Assembly: GCA_947034885.2 (NCBI GenBank)
Contig: OX344749.2
Coordinates: 5,657,501 to 5,721,500, forward strand
Reading direction: 5' to 3'
Length of the DNA stretch: 64,000 bases
Source: Thuidium tamariscinum
Lineage: Eukaryota; Streptophyta; Bryopsida; Hypnales; Thuidiaceae
Below the pieces are notes generated by a model. It ran no database searches. It was not told the origin of the DNA and saw only the letters and a list, made by a program, of their open reading frames with translations. Of the stretch, positions 34,335-44,622 are shown one piece after another; position 1 is the first letter of the stretch, and each line of letters starts with the position of its first letter. Both the position numbers and the translations under genes were made by a program.

Positions 34335-37300
34335 ATGGAAACCTTTAGTTGTACTACTTGTGGGGCCACTGGGTTTGGGAATGCTGGGGCTCTTGGTGCA
34401 CATAAAAGATATCTAGGATGTGGATCCAAAAGGCCAAGAAGTCCGACTCTTGGTCACAATGTAGATCCACCAGTTCCTATATTTGAATCACCTGAAGATG
34501 ATTTTTCCATCTTTGAGGAAGAGGATTCTACATCTAAAGTCCCTTATGATTCCACATTTAGTTTGGTACATTGGATATGTACTTGCAAAAATAATAGTGG
34601 TCTATCAAAGAGAGATGTAAATGCTCTATTCAACCAAGTTTTATTTCACTCAAGCTTCAAATTGGAAGATGTTTCTGTAAGATCAAGTGCTGATTTGGAC
34701 AATTATGAGGCTGATATCTTGACTGCAGCAGATGGTTGGAAACATGAACACTTTCAAGGGCACATTTTACATTATCGTGATCCTATAGATGCTTTGAAAT
34801 CTTTATTTTCTTCTCCTCTTGTAGCAGAAGGGTTTGAATTATATCCAAACTCTAAGAATTTGACTTTAAATGAGAAGGTATATTCAACTCCTAGCACGGC
34901 AAATTGGTGGGAGCAAATGCAAGTAAGTACTTGTATTTATTTGCATACAAATGATCAATTTTCTAGTCTTGAAATTGAAATTAATTTTATTGATATTTCT
35001 CTTTGTGTCTTTTGCAGGAGCACGTCAATACTAAAGGTGCTGTTATTGCCCCATTAATATTTTATAGTGATCAAACATCACTATCAAGAGATGGAAAAGT
35101 TAATGGGCATCCTATGGTGCTTAGCATTGGAAATATATCTTGTGAAAATAGATATTTAGATGAAGGACATGCTCTTTTAGCAATCTTTCCTATACTTCCA
35201 TCTACTGAATCAACCCACCTAGAGAGATTGCAACTCTTTCAAAGTTGTTTGGAGCATGTTTTGAAACCATTGAAGGATGCCAGCAAAACGTAAGTCTGAT
35301 TATTATCTTGAGTGTTATTTTAAATTATTGTTGTAGAGTTGAAATTACCATTTTAGTTCTAACTTGATGGTATTTGTTTGTTGCAGGGGAATCTTACTAT
35401 TAGATCCTATTGGTGAAGAGCGATGGGTGTATCCTAGGTTGTATGCATATGTGTGTGACCATCCCGAGGGCTGTAAGGTATGAGTTAGAATAGGTTTTGA
35501 TACATATGTTGTAAATGATTCTAAATTATATTTTTGGTACTTACATTCTTTGATATGTGAACTTTTAGGGACTTTATTGGGTTACAACTAATAGAGAAAG
35601 AATATTGAATGGACAGGTCACATGTACCTTTGATACAAACAAGTGTACGCTTCCTTGTAGCATGTGTTTGTGCCCTTCAAATAAGTTGAGGGACGTCCAA
35701 GAGAAATTTCCTTACAGAACGGAGATAGAAATGAAGAGTCTCTTTGAAGAGATTCAAAGATCTTCTCCATCGATGGCTGCTGACCTTTCCAAACGATACT
35801 CTATTCATCCTGTACAGGTATAAAAATTTATCTCATTTTGTATTTCAATTTATGTCATTTTGTATTTAACCCTAAACCCTAAAGGAAATTGATTGCCATA
35901 ATAAGCATCCTTTCAAAATATATTGATCATGTGAAACTTGCCTAATCACTTGTGATGTTGGATCAGTGTGCTCTATGGGGCTTTGCAGGGGGAGAAACGT
36001 CATTTGGGAATCCCTACAAAGCAGTGAATGTCGACATGCTTCATCAATCTGATTTGGGAGTGTTTAAAACACTTGTTGATATATTAAGAAGCATTGCAAT
36101 TTCAACATCTGCTACCATTCTTCCTGAGTTGGATCGGAGACTTCTTTGTATTCGTAACTCTTCTAGATTCTCAGAATTTCGAGTTCCTAGCACAGACAAA
36201 GGAGGGTACTTCTCTTCCAATTCAAATTATGCAGCGTTTGAACATCGATCAGTCATGCAGGTTAGTGAATATTAATATTTTGTGTATTTGTAAAATATAC
36301 CATCAAACTAACAAGCTCTTGGATTGAATTTAACATGGTTTAACATCAATATTGGATTAGTATTTAACATTCATGTCAATTGTGTTGCAGGTTATCGTTG
36401 TATGCATGATTGGGTTGTTTAGAAGGGATATTGTTAAAGCTGTTGTGAAATTTTTGAGATGGTATGAGAAAGCTTGTCGATCAAAGGAACACACTGAAGG
36501 GCCCCTTACATATATGGATCAGCTTATGCAAGAGTAAGTGATTAATTACATTCAATCAATCTTTTTTGTTGTGTTTTGATTATGAAATGGAATCATATAG
36601 AAGAGTAAATTCTCATATATTAAAAGGTCATCATTTAACATTGAATTACAAACTCATTGTTATTTTTTGTTGTTTTGCAGAGCAATTCAAGCATTTACTG
36701 GAGCATTATCAAGATGGCAAAAATCAAACTTTCATTTAGTGAAAATCCATGCAATGAGCCACTTTAGTGATGCAATTCGCAGGTCTGGTTCACCATTTGA
36801 ATACAGCTCTAACTTGTATGAGCACTTGCATATTGCTCTAATGAAAGCAGCTTATAGGCGTAGCAATCGGAAAGACTATATCAACTACATAGTTAAGCAC
36901 AATAGAAGATTAGAAGCATTGCGAAAAAATGCTCGAGAAAGAGAAGGTTTTGCACTTACCAGTGAGAAAACAGCTGCTCTAGACTTGGTAAGCTTTAGAT
37001 CCAAACTTTTTGAATTCAGCATTTCAATCTTTGTGAAGAACTTGGGTACAATTTTTTTATCAAGTAATAATAATGAAGGTCTGCTAAATCTGATAAGTCT
37101 ATGGTAACTTATGTAAATTTGAATTTTTCATGCCTTTGTTTAGCTAACAATACTTATCAGCAATAATTTGAGTTTCAATTCTGAATACCTTATAAGGCTA
37201 GATTTTTTTTGAGTGGATCACAGGCTGTGGAGGTAGGACAAAATGTTTTGCTGGATACCAAACCACCCTTCGCATGCGAACTTTGGATCTTGACAGCATC

Positions 37301-37979
37301 ACGACATCAAGCTATTCGAATCCAACTAAATTGCAACAGTTACTTTCTCTCCAACCAGAGATTGTTTCTGAATTGGCAATAGCCTTGAAAGCCTACGCTT
37401 CTGACTACAATTTTAGAGATGTTGAAGTAAGTGTGAACATTATCCACCATTTTACATCTTTTTGATAAATTTTTTTGATAGGGTTTGTTCACAACTGTTG
37501 ACATATGGTGTTCTTTTTCACAACTGTTGACATCTGATATTCCTTTTTGTCAATTACAGGTTCTCCAAGTTTATGGATCATTGGCCATACCTCCTGGTGG
37601 TGGTACTCGGTTTGGTGATTGGCCCATGTATGCACGAGCATCTCACGAATTTCATGGAAAAGAGTGGTACAGTTCAGTAGCCATTCAAATGGAAGATGTT
37701 GGTGAAGAAGAGAAGACTTCGTATGGCCAACTTCGTTTGCTATTTCGATGCAACTTACTTGATGCAGAGGCAAACAAGGTAACAAAAGATTTGGCATTTG
37801 TACGAATGTATCAATATATAAGGTTCAACAATATTGTGGAATGTGTAGAGTTGAAGTGGTCACAAGCACAAATGGAAGCTTATGTAGTAATAGAAACAAA
37901 TTCTATACTCAAAGCTGTGCAAGTAGTTCCTCATTTTGAGAAAGTAGACTTCTTCTTTGTAAACTCATTCAAATTTTGA
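34335..37979 (+). CDS. Plavaka-like DNA transposase, apparently intact
   Basis: Nine exons join in frame to 846 aa: 34335-34922, 35018-35289, 35387-35477, 35569-35817, 35967-36260, 36391-36533, 36681-36961, 37224-37426, 37560-37979. The donor at 36962 (GTGAGA) is needed to keep phase; the nearby GTAAGC at 36988 would not. The N-terminus has a zinc-finger-like C6-x2-C9-x13-H23-x5-C29. The middle has the family signature IFYSDQTSLS (D214), SIGNISCENRYLDEGHALL, NVDMLHQSDLGVFK (D423) and a later FEHRSVMQ (E492), proposed as the DDE triad. KIHAMSHFSDAIRRSGSPFE and VKHNRR follow. These blocks match Plavaka transposases of the CMC (CACTA-related) group, best known from fungi. No stop or frameshift was found. 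Terminal repeats of the element were not located. Confidence 0.75.
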
Positions 37980-38909
37980 ATACTCAATTGTAAACAAGTA
38001 TTGACTTGTAAACCTTCAAGTTGCATTTGGCTTGGGTGATTGATTGTTTGTAGGTGTTGGCTGAAGATGGCATGAAGATGGAGATGCTTGTATTTATTGT
38101 GAAGTTGTTTGGACATTGTTTTCCTTTTTCAAGTCAAGCATTGTATTTAGTTCTTGTAAAAGATACGTACAAATTTTTGCTTGATTTAGCTTTTTACAGA
38201 GTTCATTTACTTTCATCTTGTCATTGCACATGAATTAGGATCGATTTTGAGTTGCAGTGAAAGAAAATTCAGTTTTGGGGGCTATCAAGTGCTATTGAAT
38301 TATTAAAACTTGAAGTAGTGTTACTTATAGTTTAGTGATTCTATAGAAGTAGTGTTAAAAACAGTATTGGATCAATTAATAAACATCATATTATAATTGG
38401 TTGGATATTGCATAAATAATGTTGAATCAATGTGACAAATGATTGATTAGTGAATTAATATAGAAACAAGGTTGATGCAATGTTGCATCTTGAAAACTTG
38501 TTTGTTAAGTATTGAATCAATTTGCCCAAATTTGGCATTGATTTGGCATCAGAAGGAAAAAATCATTGTTTTAATGTTGCTACAATGCTACTTGTTTAAT
38601 AAGTGTAAACACAAAATTGATTCATTTCATATTGATTTATTATTACTTCAATGGGCATTGCCTTGGTAATGATACATAGCCAAAAAATACATTAAATTGG
38701 TATTGAACTTGGATACTATTAAATCAATAATGATCCAGTGTTTAGTCCTTGGGGGATTAAAATCCAGATGTTCGCACTCAAGAATGTAATGACTCCAATG
38801 CATTGTTGCACAGATTTTCCAAGCTTCATACTACAGTGCTGGTATCAACGCAAAGCAATATTGGCAGCCTTCAAGGGGCCATTTCCAATCGTAGACCTCA
38901 ACATCACAC
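37980..38909. other. Transposase 3' flank with ATTGA-TCAAT repeats
   Basis: Between 38350 and 38740 variants of ATTGAATCAAT recur at least six times (for example ATTGGATCAAT, TTGAATCAATG, ATTGATTCATT). The doublet GAAGTAGTGTTA occurs twice near 38315 and 38346. Such clustering is what subterminal repeats of CMC elements look like, but no terminal inverted repeat was found before the next gene. Confidence 0.4.
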
Positions 38910-40491
38910 CTAGGTTCTAGATCCCAAAGGAAGCAAACATGTCGGGCAAGTGCTGTACCCTACACTCTCAAACACTGTCGCGCACCCAGCATGCACCGCA
39001 TGGCCGCACGTTCCGTTCTCCGTGATCCCTGACTGAGGATTCGATACGTGAAGGGAGCCAAAGCACAGAACACACACCCCAAACCCGAAGGCAAACGGTG
39101 ACTTAGCAGTGATCACGAGACTGCTCCAATCTGTGGTGTTGCGACCTCCACTGTCTTCAAACCACTGAAACTCGTCGTATCCCGTTACGTTCCACTCACC
39201 CATGATGTCAATGTCGGACATTGTCTTTCGACCCTCGAACATCCACTCACAATCCCAGAACCCACACGTGATAGCAGTGAACTGCTCCTCGCAGCTCGGA
39301 CATGTCACAGGCTCTGCAATGTTGAACACCGTGAAACCCTTCTGGCAGTAGACGTCACACCCATAGGCCTTGCAATTGAGATTTCGACACTTCCCTCGGA
39401 TATTCAGGCCTCGACAAATATTCCTCCAAGGTGTGGAATTCCTCACCTCACGTCTAGGATTCCTCCGAGGTCCGGTATTATCTGGGTGAACCGCCAATTT
39501 GCAAGTTTTGAGAGAAGACGCATTCTCCACGTCTACGAAGTTTTGAGATGGTACTTTTAATGCACCGCCACGAAGCCTCAGTATATAATGCAAAACGGAT
39601 CCAGACACTAAGTTCAGAGACGCCAGCGAAGTGTCGTCTTCGAATTTCGACAAGTTCATTGGGGAGAATATAGCTATCTGGCTTTTGGGGATGCACGTGT
39701 CATCGAAAATGGCATCCATCAAATCGCCTACGGTGCTTTGTGGAGGCAAATTAACCTCTAAAGTAGTATCGGTGGCGGATTTCACAGTCAAGATCATGTC
39801 GCCAGGTTGTGGTGGGGAAAACAAATATGTTCGCACTGAGAAGCGAGGCGGGTCTCCGATTTTCGTCATGGTGGGCATGAGATGGGCGAGTTCTCGATCG
39901 TCGCCTACTAAGACGCCGCGGTAGAAAACCTCCCGCACGGTGAAGTTGTGATGAGTGGCGATGGCTTCCTTCAATTGACAAACCGTTCGAATGTTTCGGA
40001 TGTCGACTGGGAGAACACTTCGCAAGCAGGTTCGCAAGTATTGCCCATGAATGTTGTTCACGTCAAGGATGAGGGCATTCGAACCATCGGGGCTCCTGCA
40101 AAAGGGTTACATAACTTACATTGGTGAGGCCATGCCCTGTTCTTACGGGATCAACTCCAAGATAATCGCTAATGTCAATCCCGTAAACTTGGCGCAATTC
40201 CAGGCCCTCAATTGTGACCCATATCTACATAAAACCCTAAGACTTAGGACACGCGCGTACTGAATTACGTTTCAGGCCGAACATCCTGAAAGAGCCGAAG
40301 TCGTGCAACACGCCCATTACATTTTAACGGAATCGACGTTCAATGCACTGTGAAACCTCACTCATTAGCCAATTCACTTAATTTGCTACCTGAGTGTCAA
40401 AGAAATGCTCAACATGAGTTTCGAAAGATGGACGTACGTACCTTGAAGGAATTGGGGAACGAGGCTTTGATACTCCCTCAGAGGTTGTCAT
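38910..40491 (-). CDS. Ubiquitin-like/zinc/RING protein, copy 1
   Basis: 411 aa from two exons, 40491-40442 and 40095-38910, joined inside an Arg codon. The donor is GTACGT and the acceptor TTTGCAG. Order: short N-terminus (MTTSEGVSKPRSPIPSR); a ubiquitin-like fold at about residues 40-110 (VCQLKEAIATHH, FYRGVLVGDDRELAHL); a second at about 115-194 ending YILRLRGG; a Cys-rich module at about 247-300 (GLNIRGKCRNLNC, CPSCEEQF, CGFWDCEW); and a RING-H2-like finger at 358-403 (CVLC, CGHAVH, CPTC). RING fingers usually act as E3 ubiquitin ligases. GLN-x-GKC-type zinc modules joined to RING fingers occur in scattered eukaryotes. An internal RLRGG like the processed end of ubiquitin is unusual. Substrates are unknown. 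Confidence 0.82.
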
Positions 40492-40854
40492 GTTGTTTGA
40501 ACGAATCTAAGGCCCAGATGACTCACTTCGTTGAAGCTAGCTTCCGGTACTGGAAATTGCATCTAGTTTCAACCAGTGTCCTACAAGCATGCGACCAGCG
40601 GCAACGCTCTCCTTCTGCACTTTCCTCGAGAATGCCGAACAGATAAACCCTACACACGACTTGAGCTCAATAACATCCACTCACGCGCACATGCAGCTCC
40701 GTGAGGGCTCCGTTTGATCTCCCACGGCTTGAAGCGAGCCCCCACCCCGCAAGCTCCAGCTCGACCCCGCACAGCGCTTGCCCCTTTTTCCCACGACTGG
40801 GGAAAAAAAATCAGAAGTCGAAGGAGAGAGACGAAGCAGTGAAGGTACCGTGAC
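40492..40854. other. 5' flank of ubiquitin-like/RING copy 1
   Basis: Presumed promoter and 5' UTR. No defined element was recognised. Confidence 0.4.
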
Positions 40855-41010
40855 CAAGTAATGGGTCAGCACTCCGCCAAATTTGGTGGCGGCGCATGCA
40901 ACGGAAGTTACGGAGCTGCGAGCGAAAACTTTGCCTTCCACCCTTGTGAACCATGCAGCAGCATCTTTGCAGCCAGTCTTCCCCTGAGCACACGCCGCAT
41001 CGGTCACGCC
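40855..41010 (-). other. Isolated exon-like segment, unknown family
   Basis: A 52-codon open stretch is bounded by CTGGCAG before it and a GT donor after it, both phase 0: GVTDAACAQGKTGCKDAAAW, then FTRVEGKVFARSS and AATKFGGVLTHYL. It is GC-rich compared with its surroundings and codes for a balanced amphipathic peptide, as a real exon would. No partner exons were found in the AT-rich DNA to the right, so it may be a gene fragment. Confidence 0.35.
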
Positions 41011-41421
41011 CTGCCAGTCCAGGTGATTTATTTTTATTTTTAATAACCAATGCGTTTCAACTTTTAAAAAATCAAAATTAATTTTGTGAAGGTCCAAAAA
41101 ATATGAAACAACTTGGGTTTGATGTCAATTATATTTTACTTCTTAGAAAAATCTACTTAAAATTGTAACAAGTAATACAACTTTCTTGAAAAGGCAATCA
41201 TGCATTAAATGCTAGCTAAAAAACAAACTACATTAGCTTTGATGTGTTTTTTAAACAACAATGAAAAGAAACAAGCTTACCGAACGTGAATGTGTTTTCT
41301 ATTTTGTTTTTAAAAATACATGGACATATGAATGTGTTTTTTGATTTGAAACCCTTTTGCAGAAAAGAGTTGCACTTTTATATAATTTTTTAAGCATGAA
41401 TTACAATTCATTCTCATGAAT

Positions 41422-43104
41422 TTACCCCCCTAAATGCTCAAACTTTGTTTTTTTGGCGACATAGTGATTTTGGGCTACTCACTACAAATAAAGGTTTTAA
41501 TTTCTTCAAAATTTGTACATAACATGTGCTCAAGGTCTCGAGGAGTACCTTTAAGCCCAACTATATTCAATTTTTTGACTAAATAGTTAAAAAATTATTG
41601 TATGATATGTAGATTTCATTGCTTGGCAAATAATCTTGGTTGCTAAAAATGACTACTTTAAAAATTATTCATTTAAGAAATAAAAATTTGAAATTGTTTT
41701 ATTTGATTTATATCTTAGTAGAAAGCCTTCAATTACTCTATTTTGATCAATGAGTCAAAAGTCATGAAGAATTTTACTTTGGGGTAGATTGTTGATACTT
41801 ATGGAACCTCTATTCTACAAAATAGTTTGAAATCCTTTGTTTAATTTAATTATGAATATTTCTAGGAATAATAAAAATAGTATTAGTACATTGCTTATTA
41901 CAACATTTTGACTAGTTCAATTGGCATTTTTCAATTTCATTAATAAATTGTTTATTATTTGATATATTTTGAATCACTTTGTACTTCTTTATATTTACTA
42001 TTTTTTCCCTATGTGTTGTACAATTTCAAAAGATCTAAAAAATTTCAAGCATGTAGCTAACTTGCCTTAAAGAAAAAATCCAAAAGAATAACCACAAATT
42101 TGAACTTTGTAAAATAAAAATGTGACCTTCTAAAGTACAGCTCCTTGATTTTTTGCAAGGCCTCAAAAATGACTTTTGTCAATTTAAATGTCAATATCTT
42201 GTAGTCTATATGGGTCATTGCAAGAAACACCGGTCTTATTTCATATCACAATGAGAACCACTTTTTTGTTGTCTACTATAACTTTTGGAGATTAAGCCCA
42301 ATGAACATGAAATTTTTATTGAACATACCTAACTTGAAGGTTATTAAATCCCTTATTTTTTAGAAATTAAAAATAATAATATTTAAAAATCATTTTTGTT
42401 GAGCGTCATAGTTTGTAGTTTACAAAAGTCATTACGTTATGAGTGCCCTTATTTAATGATTTATAAACGAAAATTTCATAGTCTATACATATAGGTGTAA
42501 AACTTATAAATTTTGAATGAAATCCAAAAATATGGTATTTCATGTCCTCCACATGAGTGCAAATTTTTTTCCGTTGCGCACAATTCTTGAACATTTGAAG
42601 ATGGTTCTAAGATTATTCTTTTAGTGAAATCTCATCAAAATCAACTCTTTAAGAATGGCCGATTTTTTAAAAAAAATTGATTTTCCTATTTTTTACAAAT
42701 TAAAATGTAAAAGACCAATTTTCATGAGATTTTTCACTTTTCTAGTTCTCCTACTTAGAAATTTTTCCTATAATTTTCCTTTCTAGGGTACCTTCTTCTT
42801 AAAGATATATACATGAAACATATTTTTTATTATTTTTGAAAACTATTTTTCTAATTTTAAAGCCCTCCCGAAGGAAAAAAAGAATATTGTAAAAATGCTA
42901 CGCTTTTTGGATGGTGTTTCTTGCAATGACCCACATGGTAGAAAATTTTGAAATTATTTTCTACATCTTTTCAAACTAGCATACTACAAGATCCTATAGT
43001 TACTTATGTCAAAAAATGTTTTAAGAAAAATTTGGTCCTTGTATTAGAAATGACAATTTTGGAGAGATTTGGTGAAAACATAGTAAAAAACATTTAGGGA
43101 TTAA
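41422..43104. mobile_element. Dispersed repeat C, copy 1, with TTAA-like ends
   Basis: Similar throughout to 51861-52828, for example ACTACAAGATCCTA and TATTAGAAATG, and the shared end GGTGAAAACATAGT. The left end reads TTACCCCCCTAAATG and the right end CATTTAGGGATTAA, which are inverted versions of one another. This suggests a TTAA-type DNA element. It is interrupted by the 721-bp insertion at 42212-42932. No transposase is recognisable. Confidence 0.65.
42212..42932. mobile_element. Element family B, copy 1 (721 bp), nested in repeat C
   Basis: Perfect 20-bp inverted ends GGGTCATTGCAAGAAACACC occur at 42212-42231 and 42913-42932. Repeat C copy 2 reads straight across this point (TCTACACGGTGGAAAT near 52655), which gives an empty site. 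The flanks ATAT and ACAT are a 4-bp duplication with one change. There is no long open frame, so it is non-autonomous. The family also occurs at 59612 and, in part, near 2114. Confidence 0.88.
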
Positions 43105-44518
43105 GATGCCTTCTTTCAAAGAGCAAGGAACCTCAACATGCTTTTCAACCATGACCTAGAGACAACATGAACTTTGTGATAAATACACATTACATTCAAA
43201 AAAATTGTTTTCTAGGATCAACCAAGAACAACTTTTTAAAATCTTTTTTTTGAAAAATTATAAAAATTGCATTACAAAATCATGCTACAAGTTATTTTTA
43301 AAAAAAAGAATGCCTATAAGGAGGGGGGCACTATGTAAAATATATGAGGGGATAGGTGTGTGCAACCGGTATTTTTTAGAGAGGTATTATGTTTTTAAAA
43401 AAAATTTAGGCATGCTATGATTATCTAATTTTCGAATTTGGGGAATTAAATAGGGGGCTTGTGTTACTTATATTTTTCAAATGCCATGAATAAATCATAT
43501 GCTATAGTATTTCATATATTTTTTCCAATACACTCTTTGTTTTATTTTTTGTTTATACTGGATTTTTTTAAGTACCAAAATCCTTGTGTACAACATACAA
43601 TTCATCGCACTCACCCAACAATAAGATTAGAAAACAGCAAATCTAGGTGGGGGTGAGCACCCTCAATGAAGTTACAATCAATATTATGCCATATCAAGGG
43701 CAATTGCAATGCATCATGTTAGGTACTTCCTAACTTTGGTCGGGACTCCATACTTCACGTGTACGAGGTGTTTCCTTGCTTCTACCTGCTGCTACCTTTG
43801 GAATTCGTCAACATAGGTGCCATTATCAAATTTTGATAAACTTCTCGCCCTATATTAGTTCCCAAAGATATTCTACAACATCTTCCAAATTCTTGTAAAC
43901 ATGAATTGGCCCTAGAAAAATAGTACTATCACATGTGAAGCATCTTTTGATTGCCTCAGACCAACTTCAAATAAACAGTACAAGCTCAAACAAAGCTCCA
44001 ATTTGTGACACATAACATCTTCTACTCACTTCTTCAGCTTTGCGAGGAGTTATTCATATAATCATATGCTGCAATATGATAAAAGAAGCATGTGACTTAT
44101 TCAAGACCACACAACCATCATATACAAAAAATTGCACAATTGATAATTGGAACAATTCCATCAAGAAAAAAAAATCACAGCTAGAATTCTTGGTCCTTAG
44201 AAGCCCTATCCTCACCACCATATTGAAATTGGCAAATGCATTCCCAAGCATTGACAAAATCCATTAGAATTGCACATGTAAGCTTGCACCAAAACCGCAT
44301 GCATTTCTCCGGCCTCACATTGTCTAGATCCATAGAAAAAAGAATGCGGTTTAGCCACACTCACATCATGCCCTTCAACAAACTCAACAAGTTGTTGGGT
44401 AGACAAGTCTCTACTCTAACTTGATCATTCCCAACCTAGATTAAGACACATGATAGATACAACACATGTGAAGGAAAACCAAAAAAAAAATTCACACCAT
44501 GAGGGGGATATTTCTCAT
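43105..44518. other. Intergenic DNA, nothing firmly recognised
   Basis: 43690-44450 has a more balanced base composition and short frames on both strands that could be a decayed retroelement. No diagnostic motif (reverse transcriptase, integrase, protease) was seen. Confidence 0.35.
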
Positions 44519-44622
44519 GTTTTAGCCAGGGTTGTCACATTGGATGAGTTACTATTCATTTCTTGTCCAATTGGACAAGAAATGAATAGTAACTCGTCCA
44601 ACGTGACAACCCTGGTTTTAGC
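44519..44622. mobile_element. 88-bp palindromic hAT-type MITE with 8-bp duplication
   Basis: The element at 44527-44614 begins CAGGGTTGTCAC and ends GTGACAACCCTG. The two halves pair with only two or so mismatches and no loop (centre CCAATTGG). GTTTTAGC flanks it at 44519-44526 and 44615-44622. CAGGG termini with an 8-bp duplication are typical of hAT elements. Confidence 0.92.

Noticed and set aside
26100..38720. Plavaka-like element bounded by CCTTGGTA-type inverted motifs at 26.3 and 38.7 kb
   Set aside because: The match is under ten bases and would make a 12-kb element with 4 kb of empty DNA; too weak to report as termini.
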